Positions 24,005-35,390 of a stretch of 64,000 nucleotides of DNA are shown here, one piece after another; within the stretch, counting starts at the first letter, position 1, and every line of letters begins with the position of its first letter. This DNA comes from Epichloe hybrida. Its lineage: Eukaryota > Ascomycota > Sordariomycetes > Hypocreales > Clavicipitaceae. The stretch lies in NCBI GenBank assembly GCA_019022495.1, contig JAFEKR010000007.1:1426001-1490000 (forward strand), written 5' to 3'. Under the pieces are notes generated by a model. It had not been told where the DNA came from, did not search any database, and saw only the letters and a program-made list of their open reading frames with translations. Position numbers and translations under genes: made by a program.

Positions 24005-25943
24005 TCACGCCTGAAGTGCGGCATCATCTCTCGCCGCACCACTCCCCCTTTTCCAGCCCTCCATGTGGTCCCTCTTGTCCCTGACGACGCTCTTCTCGCC
24101 CGGCACGCCCCAGCCGCCGCCGCCAGGAGTGCACACGATGATCCTGTCGCCGGCCCTCATGGCGGCGCTGTTCTTGGCGCCCAAGTTGATGTACCGCTCC
24201 TCGTACTCGGCGTCCCCGACGTCGCCGCCCCCGCCGCCCCCGCCGCCCCCGTCGTCGTCGTCACGGAACTGCTGCAGGGACTTTTCCCAATCCTGTTGCT
24301 TCTCGACGCGGCGAACCCACAGGTTCAGACCGCGCTCGCCGTCCTCGCCTCCCTTCATCCCGTACGGGCGGTAGACGCGCCTCTCGCTGAGGATGGACAC
24401 CTGCAGCGGGACGCGGAACTCAATGTCCCGCACGACGCCGTCGCCGCCCCTGTGCCGGCCGTCCCCGCCGGAGCCCTCGCGGATGGAGAAGTCCCGAAGC
24501 AGCACGGGGTACCGGCGCTCCAAGATTTCAGAGTCGGTGATGCGCGTGTTCGTCATGTGGACGTGCACGCCAGAGGTGCCGACCCAGTCGGGCCCCGCGC
24601 CGCTGCCCCCCGCGATGGTCTCGTAGTATCCGAAGCCCCGGACGGGCTCCGAGCCGGTGACGTTGCCGCCGAAGCCAAAGGTGAGGTTGTTGCAGCACCC
24701 CTGGCTGGCGGCGCAGGCCTCAAAGGCCCTGAAGATGACGTCGGTGACGCGCTGGCTGGTGAGGACGTTGCCGCCGACGACGGCCGCCCCCGGCGCGGGC
24801 GACAGGATGCATCGCGGGGGGATCTTGACGCTGATGGGCCGCAGGCAGCCCTGGTTGAGGGGGATGTCGTCGGAGATGAGGCACCGGAGGCAGTAGATGA
24901 TGGCGCTGTGGGTGATTGCCCGCGGGGCGTTGACGTTGCCGTGGACCTGGGGACCCGTGCCGTCAAAGTCGAACTCGGCGCTGCCCCGGTCCGGGTCGAT
25001 GGTGATGCTGAGGCGGATCGGCGTGCCCTCGTCCATGTAGTCGGTTGCCTGGAGGGTCCTGCCGCCGAACCGGGCGTGCGCGTCTCTGAGGAGGTTGCGG
25101 ACGCAGAGCTCGGCGTTCTCCTGGATGCCGACCATGTAGAACTGGACCGTGGGCTCGCCGTATTCCCTGATGAGGCCCTCGATGAGCGAGATGCCCTTCT
25201 GGTTGGCCGACACCTGGGCTCGCAGGTCGTTGATGTTGTCGGCGAGGGTGCGCGTGCCGCTGCACCCGGCGTGCCTGGCGGGCTCGTCGTAGAACAGCTC
25301 GGTGACGCGCTTCTCGTCGAACCGGCCCCCGCTGACGAGCTTCTCGCTGACAATGGCCGCGCCCTCCTCGAAGAGCTCCCGCGAGTGGGGGGGCATGCTG
25401 CCCGCCGTGATGCCGCCAATGTCGGCGTGGTGGGCGCGCGAGGCCGCGTAGAAGAGGATCTTGTCGCCGGCCTCGTCAAACGCCGGCATCACGAGCGTCA
25501 CGTCCGGGAGGTGGGTGCCCCCGTACGAGGGGTGGTTCGACATGATGACGTCGCCCCTTTGCAGTCGGCCCTTCCATATCTCTGCTTGCCGCCGCACGCA
25601 CGTCGACATGGAGCCCAGGTGGACGGGCAGATGGGGTGCGTTGGCCACCAGCCCGCCCGTGTCGTCGAAGATGGCGCACGAGAAGTCGAGCCGTTCCTTG
25701 ACGTTTGTGCTCACGCTGGTCTTTTGGAGCGCGCGGCCCATTTGTTCGGCGATGGCCATGAATCTGTGCCCGAAGATGCTGAGCATGATGGGGTCGACTT
25801 CCCGGTCGGCATTTTCAAGATGCTGTCTGTTGGGGGGGGAGTTAGCGTTGGGGAATCAAAACTCCCTTGACTCCCTTCTCTTGAGGGACAGGAGGGGCAG
25901 GGACAGGGAATCAACATACCCTTCTTCCTTGGCATGTCTTCTC

Positions 25944-25998
<55 letters not shown>

Positions 25999-28428
25999 CC
26001 AAGATGACATGAGTCTCTGTTGTGAGCGCATCGGTGTTGGGGGGCACAACTATAGTCTGCGTGCCATCCGCCAACATGGCCGGCCCCTTGATGACGGTGC
26101 CAACGTCGAGATCCTCCAGCTTATACACGGGCGTGCTCAGCCTCCCACCTTCGAAATACACCTCCTTCATGCCGTGCTTCTTGCCAGCACCGACCTCGTG
26201 CCGCCGAATCGTCTTGAGCTGCTGGTCCACCGTCTTCTCCATGTGGCGAAAGCTCTTGCCGATGCCGCGAACACGCACGTCATCAACGATGATGTCTCTG
26301 TCGTCGAGAGTGAAGCCGAACTCGTATCGATGATGCCTCACAAAGGCCTGCCCGAACTGCCATTGCCCGCCACCAAAATGCTTCTCGGCCTCCTCCCCCG
26401 TGGGCTTGACAATCATGAGGGCAGACTCGGTCCCGCGGTACCGCATATTCAGATACTCCTCGAACATGATGTCCTCATCGCCGAAGCCCTGGTCTCGGAG
26501 AGCAGCGCGCGACTTTTCCTTGAGCTTCTCCATCTTAGTTTGCAGATGGTGGACCACGCCCCCTTCGTCCTGCCAGACGGCCGAGTCGGGCTCTTGCCGC
26601 TCGTCGACAACATCCGCCAGGGCCATGCCGTACGCGGAGAGGACGGAGGAGTATCGGTGCACGAGGATCTGACTTATGCCGAGAGCGTCGGCGATGGCGA
26701 CGGCGTGCTGGCCTCCCGCACCGCCAAACGTGGCGAGACGGTGCTTTGACGAATCGTGACCTTTGGCCTCGGTGATGGATCGAATGGGCCGCGTCATTGT
26801 CTCGTTTGCGACGGTCAGGAACCCATACGCGACTTCGTCCGTGGTCAGGTTCTTGCCCGTCTCGCGATTCACCTGATCTGCCAGCTCCTGCAGCACCCTC
26901 CTGCTGGCGTCTGGGTCGAGGCCCTCATCCTCATTCTTGCCAAAGATGCTGGGGAAAAACTCGGGCAGCAGGCGGCCGAGATGGAGGTTCGCGTCAGTGA
27001 CCGTTGCAGGGCCGCCTTTGCGATAGCACGCGGGTCCGGGATGGGCACCGGCCGATTCGGGACCCACGACGAAGAGACCGTTTCGGAAAAACAGCCTCGA
27101 ACCGCCGCCCGCGGCAACCGTGTTGATGTCGAGCTGGGGTGACTGGATGGTCACGCCGGCGGTTGTCGTCTCAAACACATGCTCGTACCGGCCGTCGCCG
27201 TACCGTGAGACATCTGTGCTGGTGCCGCCCTGATGATGGATTCATCAATACTCAGCCTCGGCATTACACGCAGCAGTACACGCAGCAGCACGCGCAGCAG
27301 CACGCACATTTGTTCATATAGCTGGGGAAAGAAAGAAGAAACAGGCAAGCCGGCTAGACTCAAACTCACCATGTCGAAACCAATGACGGGAATCTTGGTC
27401 TCCTGGTCATACGACGTCATGGCATACCCGACAACACCGCCAGCCGGTCCCGACAGAATGGCCTTGAGTCCCGTAAACTTGTCCACGTCGACCAAGCCCC
27501 CGTCGCTCTGCATAAACTCGCATCGAGCCCCCTTCCGCCCCTTCTCCTCCCTGACACTCTGCGTGCCGAGACCGCCCTCGAAGCCTCCCTGGAAGCCGTC
27601 AATGTACCGCCTGATGGCGGGCGTCAGGTAGGCATCCGCGCAGACCGAGGTAGCCCGCGGGACCAGCTTGACCATGGGCATAAGCTCATGGCTCAGAGAA
27701 ATGTGCTCGAACCCAATCTCCCTCGCGACACGACCGATGTGCGCTTCGTGATGGGGAAAAGTGTACCCGTGCATGAGACAGACGGCAATGCTCCGAATGC
27801 CCTCGTCATACACCCCCTGGAGCTTGCGCCGGACGTCCCCCTCATCCGTCCTCTTCAGAACACGGACCGTCTCGCCAGACGTGCCCCTCACGAGCGTCGC
27901 TCCCTCGGATTCCCACTCCCACTCCCACTCCCCCCTGCCCGCCGACGCGCGCGGTGGTGCCTCGGTGACGGTCCGCTCCGGGTCCTCTGCGTAGTCCTCC
28001 AGCGTGACGCGCTCGTCAATCTCGACGACGCGCTCGTACAGAACATCGGGCTTCTTGATGGCCAGGTCAAAGATCTTGGGCCTCGACTGGTTCCCGATGA
28101 CGAGGCAATCCCTGAAGCCCCTCGTCACGACGAGGGCAATCTTCTCGCCCTTGCGCTCGAGGAGCGCGTTGGTGGCGACGGTGGTGCCCATGCGGATCGA
28201 CTCAATGTCTGACGTGTCGAGGGGCTCGCCGCGCGGTATGTGGCGCTTGAGGAAATGGCCCATGATGCGGCGGATGCCTTCCAGCGGGGCGTCGTTGTAG
28301 TTTCCCGGGTCCTCGGACAGGAGCTTGATGATGAGCTCCTCGCCGTTGCGCTCGCCCACGCAGTCGGTGAAGGTGCCGCCGCGGTCTATGGCGATGCGCA
28401 CGCCTCGCTCTCTGCCGTTGATGGGCAT
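24005..28428 (-). CDS. oxp1: 5-oxoprolinase (ATP-hydrolysing), HyuA-HyuB fusion
   Basis: Cytosolic enzyme of the gamma-glutamyl (glutathione) cycle that opens 5-oxoproline to glutamate using ATP. Exons 28428-27370, 27229-25920 and 25826-24005 encode 1396 residues, slightly longer than the usual ~1290. The start MPINGRERG is followed by the nucleotide-binding [15 protein letters not shown]; other hallmarks are [59 protein letters not shown] (spanning intron 1), [30 protein letters not shown] and [17 protein letters not shown] in the HyuA half. The HyuB half has [38 protein letters not shown] and a C-terminal [10 protein letters not shown]. Intron 1 (140 nt) is rich in CTG units; intron 2 (93 nt) has GTATGT, CGCTAAC and CAACAG. 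About 18 consecutive Asn (near residues 764-781) lie in the linker between halves, and the HyuB end has a Gly/Asp-rich insertion. Confidence 0.93.
25945..25998 (-). repeat. (AAC)18 coding trinucleotide repeat
   Basis: Uninterrupted triplet tract read as AAC on the coding strand, encoding 18 Asn at the HyuA/HyuB junction of 5-oxoprolinase. The identical codons suggest a young, slippage-prone expansion. Confidence 0.93.
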
Positions 28429-29900
28429 GATGGGTGGAGTGCTCGGTACTTGAGGAGAGGGGGGGTGATGTGTGGTCTGGATGCGATGGGCGAGGACGAG
28501 GGCGAGGACGAAGATGGGCTCGTCTCTTCCTTCCACGGAGCGAGGGAGCGGGGGAGCGGGGGAGCGGGGCCTCGGTGGTCACTGGTGGGGGTCACCGTGG
28601 GTTCCGCCTCCGATCGGCGGCCATGGATGGATGGATGGATGGACGGACGGATGGACGGACGGATGGACGGACGGATGGACGGACGGATGGATGGACGGGT
28701 CTGATTCCGAGCTGCCGCCGACTTGTCGCTCCAACTGGGCAATACAGTAATAGTAAAGATAGGCTTAGCGCGTTCGTCGAGGAGAATAAGTTATCCCTCC
28801 GATCGTTACGAAATTAGGTATCCTCTACAGATTATTGCACCTCCTTTGTCCGTCCAGCGGCGTCGGAATGTACAGGCCCTCTCCGAAATTTGAACGATGA
28901 CTTAAAAAAAAAGGGTTTAAGTTCCGGGGCGTCTGGAGCGGATTACGTGAAGTGGAACATTCCCATAGGCCTGCCTCGAGGCAGGTATTTTGCGGTAGTA
29001 TATGAGCCCAGAAGGAAAGTACCTTTAATGCCCACCGCTCTTGACGTTGTCAAAGCCTGCGCCTCTTTAAACCAAACTAGTATGAAGAAGGCCTTTTCTC
29101 GTTGGGCATGGTTTTTGTATATACAGCCCGTCCCCCTCATCCCCCCCCCTCTGTTTCCTAGCTTCCTAGGTACTTTACTTCTTCAAGTCTCTAACAGATG
29201 AACCTCTACATAACCGATACACGTTGGGCGTGATTTGATTTGCCCTCCATGAAAAGCTTTCATTCCGGGAAAAAGTTGGGGTATCGACAGTGTGGAAGTG
29301 AATCTTGAAGCAAAGTCCTTCATCGGAAAAGTGTTGCCTGCTGTCTCACGCTAATCTTGTAGAAACTAACTTATCTTGGAATTTGTCGAAAACTCCAATT
29401 GCCATCCTTCGACTCACATCTCACCGAGCAGCTGTATGAACCCCAATCCCCTTGTGCTTTAGTTCTCGGCAGCCGGGAGACAGTGGCCGCGGAAGGTACA
29501 GGCAAAAATGCGGCCAACGGATACCCACTGCCTTGGAGAAATCGTGCTTGGTGTCCAGATCTCTGCTTACGGAGCACCGTACGTTTGGACTTGCCACATA
29601 TTGGCGCGACTGTTTCTCTCCTCTCCTTTCCCTTAAATCTAATTCTCAACTCTCTGTACTGCAGGGTAGTGAGAACGAAGTATTTAAAGCATCAAAGATC
29701 TAAGATGGAAAAACTTCATTTAAGCGACATTTCTCGAGCCCCTGGCCATTTGTCGGTCAGCCGGCAGTAACTAATCTTGGCGGCATGCAAGGAGACATGC
29801 CGATCTTTGTCTCCATTTCAAGTTTGCATCAACCGAAACCATCAACGAAGCTGGCTAATACTCTCAAGATCAAGCCTGGTAAGAAGTACTGCCATATAAT
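28429..29900. other. Intergenic 1.5 kb, no gene seen
   Basis: Promoter side of 5-oxoprolinase, including a GGAT/GGAC minisatellite (see separate entry), then about 1.1 kb up to the 3' end of the 164-residue gene. Small ORFs here lack recognisable motifs. Confidence 0.5.
28624..28698. repeat. GGAT/GGAC minisatellite
   Basis: Tandem tetramers GGAT and GGAC in a partly regular 12-bp higher-order pattern, about 200 bp upstream of the 5-oxoprolinase start codon. Confidence 0.9.
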
Positions 29901-30395
29901 CTATTCATGCCCACTTGCCCATTTGACATAGTCACCGGCCACTTCGTCGAAAATCTTGTCCCAATTCTTCGTCTCTAGCTTCGACTCCTTGTACTCAGTG
30001 TGAAGTTCCTCTCGCGTCTTCTTAGTGCCTTCCTCCCCCTCCGAAAGGGCCTTGAGTTGAGCAGCACGCTGAGGATGCACACCGGCCGCGAGTCCTACGT
30101 CGCAAGCAAAGAGGTAGGACTCGCCTGGGCAATCAACTGGTGAGTGAAAGACACCAAATTCCTCTGCCCTGATGAGATCTTCTGTTGTATTGACATTGTA
30201 GAGCTGGTCAAACATCAGCCATGGCTCGCCGGTATGGGTAATGCCTCGGTAGTGCTGTCGCTCTTCGGGTGTCAGGGTGCGCTTCATGTCCTCTCGCACC
30301 ATCGCCTTGTGTTCTTCGAACGCGGCTACCCTTCCGATCATTTTTTCCAAGGCAGGGATTGATCTGACAATTTTGATGTCGCTGCTCGAGGCCAT
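29901..30395 (-). CDS. Unrecognised 164-residue protein
   Basis: Single-exon ORF MASSSDIKIVRSIPALEKMIG... ending YVKWASGHE. It has no signal peptide or membrane segment and has a soluble, mixed-charge composition with a Lys/Glu-rich C-terminal helix region (EEGTKKTREELHTEYKES). Codon use and an unbroken frame in normal-GC sequence support it as real. It contains WLMFDQLYNVNTTEDLIRAEEFGVF and CPGESYLFACDVGLAAG-like blocks that look folded and conserved, but I cannot name a family. It is the last intact gene before the RIP-affected repeat block, whose edge begins about 150 bp upstream of its start. Confidence 0.65.
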   Translation of the reverse strand: MASSSDIKIVRSIPALEKMIGRVAAFEEHKAMVREDMKRTLTPEERQHYRGITHTGEPWLMFDQLYNVNTTEDLIRAEEFGVFHSPVDCPGESYLFACDVGLAAGVHPQRAAQLKALSEGEEGTKKTREELHTEYKESKLETKNWDKIFDEVAGDYVKWASGHE

Positions 30396-30689
30396 TGTCG
30401 TTTGTCGTTTGTCGTTTGTGGTGGAAAAGAAGACGAAATATGAACCGTTGGACGATGTTTTGATGAGTGAAGGAGGAAATGTCGTGCTGGGTGTTAATAT
30501 TTGAGGTCTCGGGGTGGGTGGGGACTGCCTAACATTGAGTTAAGTCAGGCGACCTAACGTATGGGCCACCTCACCTAGCCACGGGCCGGCCCAATTAGGT
30601 ATAGCGCTAGGCGGGGCGGTTGGGCCTATCAATCTCCTCAGCGGTGGTGCACCTTGTGGGTCTAGGAGCCCCGCAAATTGTATGTATCT

Positions 30690-30735
30690 CTACGGAGGTC
30701 CACGTCAAAAGTCGTGTCCCCTGCACAAGACCCAC
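30690..30735 (+). repeat. 46-nt inverted-repeat block, left copy
   Basis: Pairs with 31689-31734 in inverted orientation, 44 of 46 identical. The two differences fall in the middle of the block. Confidence 0.85.
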
Positions 30736-30870
30736 CTATTACCTATAGTGAGGTCCTAGTAATTCTAAAGAATAAGTAATTTTATACTAAAACCTATACT
30801 TTTTAAAAGCTTATAAGATAATATATAATAAGTAAATTTAGTCTTTTAAATTCTAGTTAAATATTATTTT

Positions 30871-31042
30871 TGTGATGATCTAGGCTTTGCCTAGACCTAG
30901 CAATATAGGTGTCAATTGCACAAGTTACAAGGACTTGTGCAATGCGTATTCTTTTGTTGCCTCTATAGCGCAACGGAATTGGGGTCAAACCCACATGGTG
31001 GCGCAGGCACCCGCGATTAGCCCTTAGGGCTAGACCATGACA
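30871..31042 (-). repeat. 172-bp tRNA-like unit, copy 1
   Basis: Direct repeat of 31226-31397 with only a few differences. On the minus strand it shows an A-box-like TGGTCTAGCCC and, about 40 nt downstream, a B-box-like GGTTTGACCCC (consensus GGTTCGANNCC with C changed to T). This fits a tRNA-derived SINE head that has lost the B-box CpG. Just beyond its plus-strand end, at 31067-31077, lies GGTTCGAACC, a perfect T-loop-like motif. Confidence 0.5.
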
Positions 31043-31225
31043 TTTGCACAAGTCACCTAAGGTCATAGGTTCGAACCGGCTGCGTGCGCGCAAGCACTAT
31101 AGGGCAGTCACAACGGGGTTTTTCCTAGGCTTACAGGGACAATAGAAGAGAGGGTCCCTAGGGGATGCGCGGTATTGCTAGCTTAAGGGGTTAATAGAAA
31201 GAAGATCACCTAGGGAAAGGGCCTA

Positions 31226-31397
31226 TGTGATGATCTAGGCTTTGCCTAGACCTAGCAATATAGGTGTCAATTGCATAAGTTACAGGGACTTGTGCAATGC
31301 GTATTCTTTTGTTGCCTCTATAGCGCAACGGAATTGGGGTCAAACCCACATGGTGGTGCAGGCACTCGCGATTAGCCCTTAGGGCTAGACCATGACA
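31226..31397 (-). repeat. 172-bp tRNA-like unit, copy 2
   Basis: Second copy, offset 355 bp from the first and in the same orientation. Most differences from copy 1 are C-to-T transitions (CACAAG to CATAAG, GGCGCA to GGTGCA, ACCCGC to ACTCGC), which is RIP-like. Confidence 0.55.
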
Positions 31398-31688
31398 ATT
31401 TTACTTTAAAATATATATAATTAAAGAACTAGCTTAATAAGTATTTATTTAAATATTTTATTTTTATTTTAAAGTTATAATAAAATACTTTTAAGTAAAT
31501 TTATATAGTTATATAAATATACCTTTTTAATTCTAAAAAATTAAGTAATAAATCTAATTAAATATAAGAAGTATTTAACTATTTTTTAAGATATTTAAAT
31601 TATTTTTTTACTAACTAAATATTATTTAAATAGCCCTTAAAAAGTAAAGGTTTTAGTGTAAAATTACCTTACTATAACCTTACTATAA

Positions 31689-31734
31689 GTGGGTCTTGTG
31701 CAGGGGACATGGCTTTTGACGTGGACCTCCGTAG
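31689..31734 (-). repeat. 46-nt inverted-repeat block, right copy
   Basis: Inverted partner of 30690-30735. Confidence 0.85.
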
Positions 31735-32047
31735 TTTACTTTTATCTAATTGGATACATACAGACCCTAGTTGACGCGACTCCACAAGGTGGACTACCGC
31801 TAAGGAGATAGCTTAGCGGGCTCTGATACGTTGGATCTGGGGCTAGGGCTCCGCCATTGGTAGCTTTGTTAGCATTGGTGCCACCCGCTTCTTGGGATGA
31901 ACCTTAGCCAATTGCGTCTCGAGATACGCAATCCCACTATGCCTAATTAGTCCGGCCCGTGGCTAGGTTAGGTAAGTTAGCCTACATATATTACGTGAGC
32001 GTTGCTATCCTATCACTAGCGCTATACCCACTGCGTGATAGGGCCAC

Positions 32048-35000
32048 TGTTACGTGGCGGAGCCAAAGGCAGGCGCATATAAGACTAGATTCGGACTCTA
32101 GATAGAAAGAATTAACCTTCTTTAGACATCTTACCTTGCACCTAATAGTAGCTCTTACAGCGAACTTAGTATGACTTTACAATAGTAAATCCATTAGCCC
32201 CTCTAACGGATTTGCCTTATATCATACTAAACCTACACGTAATATTTAGTAGTAATTAGAGATTCTTTTGTTACGCCCTTCTAGAAACCTAGAAATAAAA
32301 ACTATATATCTAAAACTAACTATTTATAGCGTTAATTTATAGATATTTAGTCTAACTTCCTAGTTACTAAAAACAAACTATAACTTATTTACTAGTTTTA
32401 GGCTTTTAATAAAGCAAACCTTATATTTAAGTACTAAAAACAATAACTTATTAGAACTAAGGAATAAGAAGATTTAATTAAACTTGCGAAATATGAATTT
32501 AATAATAGACTGCTTAAAAGACACGAAAACCTAATATATTAAGAACTGCCTATTCACTAGAATCCAATAGATTTGCAAGCTATATATCTCGCGTAAAAGG
32601 AAGTTAAATTATGCATTTATAAAGCTAAATCTATAGGTTTTCTTAACAAATTTACTAGATTAGAAGGCAGTAAGGTATTAGAGGGATAATCTAAAAACAT
32701 TAGCCCTATTTATAGTATAATAACCACTAGGACTAAGAGTAGCATAAATAAGGATAAGAATAACAAAGGAAAGGGGACTAAAAACTATCCTAAAAACAAC
32801 ACCACTATTTAGCGTACTAAACCCCCTAACTAGCTAATGGAGTTATATCCGGAGGACCTATAATTAGGACCCTTAGGGAACCCACTAGATTTAAAGGAAT
32901 TTTATAACCTCTAGTTAGGATCTTTAGAGAACCTATAAGACCTAGGGGAGTTTTGCACTAAGACTAGTAAATCTAACACTATAAGGATCTTATAGGAGGC
33001 AATGTAGTAATAATAGGTTATGCAAAAAGTAATAATAGCTAAAATAATAGCAAGAATAGACTAGCTAGCTATAAGATTAATAACTAAAATCAGAAGCTTA
33101 TAAAATACAAATACATTAGCGGGATTAACACTATTAGCGCGGAATGCCACCTAAGGAATGTTATATCCACTAAATAACTAAGGTTAGTATAATAGCTACC
33201 TAGATGCTAAAGCAGGACTATTAGCATAACTAATATACCTGCAGTACTAATAGTATTAGTAACTGTAGTACCTATAGGATTTCATATAATAACAGGCGAA
33301 TCCACACTAGATATAGCATTAAACTACGTATTCCCTAGGTCCGGAATAGTATGCGACTTCCTAACCTAGAAAAAGAATAGATCTAGCGTTTAATTAGAAT
33401 TAGGATAACTAACGGATAGAAAACGCGGAATAAAACGCGGATTTAACATAGAAAATCACGGATATTAAACACTTTAAGCCTTGTAATAAATTAGAAGAAG
33501 CTAGCAAAGACCTTATAACATATAATAGGAAGTAAACCATTTTCTATAATATTAAATTATGGGTCTAGGCAGTTAAGGATTACTTATATTATGCTAACCC
33601 TAGTTAACAAGACATTATCTAAAAGAAGATTTAAATGCTATTCTAAGGAGACGCAATAGTATAGTACTAATAATATCTTAATTTAGAAGAATAAAGCACT
33701 ATATTTAGTAATATACTATTAGTTTTTAAGGCAGTTTAGAAGGAATTTAGCATTTAAGTTTAGGATATAATAGCATGGCTTAATAAAGCAAAATACACTA
33801 AAGAAAATGTTAAGAATAACATATCTTTTCGTGATTTTGCGTTAAAAATTTTCTAGTATACTAGAGCAAATAGTAAATTAATAGATTATTAGCTTCTAGT
33901 GCGCTTATATCTTAAACTTTATCTAGGATTACACTAGATATGTCTAGTTCTAATAACAACGGATATAAGATTAGCTTATATTACTATAGTAAATAATAAA
34001 AGGTAGGACTTACATAATCACTTATAGAGTGAAGATTAGTCTATAGTTAGAAAAGGCAAAGGGAAGCTAAAAGTTTATTTTAACACTAAGATATCTAGTA
34101 GTAACTTAGAAGAAGACAAGGATAAAGCTTAAGTAAATTAGAATAGACTATTAAACACGCGATTTTAGCTAGGAAATTAACATTATAAATAGGATAATTA
34201 AAACATCTAAAGATCCTTAGGTTTTTTCTAACTAAGGCTATACTAGCGAAATACGTAGATTAAGGGACAAAACCAAAGACTATAGTAAAATAGACCGCAG
34301 GAGGATAGAGGAGAGTGTCTAGGTTTTAGTTAGAATTAATAAGATAACCCCCTAGTCTAATGTAACAAATAATAATCATAGGACCTAGGACTATTAGAGG
34401 CGTTTAGCTAGCAGTGGCGGCCTAGGCAATTTTGACGTTAGGAGAAACCATTTACTAGGGATAAGGAATATGCCTATGTTATAGTATATAATAATAATTC
34501 TAACGTATAATAACATAAGACCTATCTTTAGGAATGCGGTTATTATATAGCTAAAGAAGGGGAGGTTAAAGAGAATAACTATATAGAAACCTAAGTATAG
34601 GACTTAAATTTTATTAAAACTTACTTTATAGAAAACATTAAAAAGGAGGCAAATAAGAATACTATAAGGATAGATTTAATAAAGCTAAACTAACTAGTTC
34701 TAGGATAAGTAATTAAGGCTATTATAAGACTATAAGAAGTTAAATATAATAGGAAGCAAGTAAACACGTATTTAAAGATTAATATTAAGTTTAATAATAA
34801 GGGTAAGAGTTATTAAATCTGCCTTAACTTAGGAACATTATAGGGTGGTTTTTTAGTTAGTCTATAGCATAATAGTACTAGTAGAGATTTTTAGGCTAGC
34901 TACTAAAGTTTCTTATTAAAGGGTGGTTACTACGTAGATAGTGTTAATTTCACTAAAAGCATTAGTATATATACTAGTTAGTTAGAAAGTAACATAAAGA

Positions 35001-35390
35001 AATTAGGAAATAAGTGTGTATTATACGTAGTTATGTTTAGAATATTTTCCTAATGCTTTGTTTAGTAACACTAGCTAAAGGCAAATAATTACTTATAACC
35101 TAACTAATAAAACTATTATAATTCACAAGCATAAAAAGGTCATAAGGCTAATAGCAGCTAGCGAAGTTAATGCTAACCACGTGATTAATAACCCTTTCGC
35201 GTATTATGCTTATTTTAGCAAAGATATCGTGAAGAAGATAGAAAATAGGGATAAGAATAGCAATAAATCTAATAAGGAAAAGGATAAGCTTAACCTAAAG
35301 AAAGTTAATATAGGAGTGCTATTATATAGGATTTTATATCTAGAAGAGATTCTATATATTACTAACAAATTTAGAGTGTAAAAGCACAAG
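32048..35390 (+). mobile_element. RIP-degraded retroelement relic
   Basis: AT-rich block with sharp return to normal composition near 35390. It begins with TGTTACGTGGCGGAGCC, an LTR-like start, with a TATA-like CATATAAGA about 35 bp inside. A matching 3' LTR was not found, so the boundaries are uncertain. A long frame with gag-like character occupies about 33.2-35.1 kb (see pseudogene entry). No reverse transcriptase or integrase motif could be recognised. Confidence 0.6.
33240..35100 (+). pseudogene. Gag-like ORF relic with RIP-type stop codons
   Basis: In the frame starting at 33242 the sequence reads as a Gln-rich then charged protein interrupted by dozens of stops. In the part checked codon by codon (33539-34850) the stops are TAA or TAG with one TGA. 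These are exactly the codons produced by C-to-T change in CAA, CAG and CGA, while other sense codons remain plausible. The 33540-34130 part resembles a retrotransposon gag core (W...AV.DYL at the start, then F.AVQ.EF- and F...A-type spacing), and ECLGF followed by TGT codons suggests a decayed zinc knuckle. The family is not determined. Confidence 0.5.

Larger units (their letters stand above)
30540..31985. mobile_element. Large inverted-arm repeat element, RIP-affected
   Basis: About 1.4 kb flanked by imperfect inverted arms of roughly 200-300 bp. The best part is a 46-nt block at 30690-30735 matching 31689-31734 in inverted orientation at 44 of 46 positions. Similarity continues outward (CCTAGCCACGGGCCGG present in both arms; AGCGGTGGTGCACCTTGTGG against AGCGGTAGTCCACCTTGTGG) and inward for about 80 bp. 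It could be a DNA transposon with long TIRs, or two solo repeats (for example LTRs) inserted head-to-head. The interior carries two 172-bp direct repeats. There is no intact coding capacity. Confidence 0.65.

Noticed and set aside
24065..25870. 601-codon open frame on the plus strand opposite 5-oxoprolinase
   Set aside because: Antisense shadow of a GC-rich, strongly coding exon; Ala/Asp/Val-rich with no motif, while the minus strand carries the complete HyuB domain.
35181..35381. 66-codon Lys/Asn-rich ORF
   Set aside because: Chance open frame in AT-rich RIP-degraded sequence.
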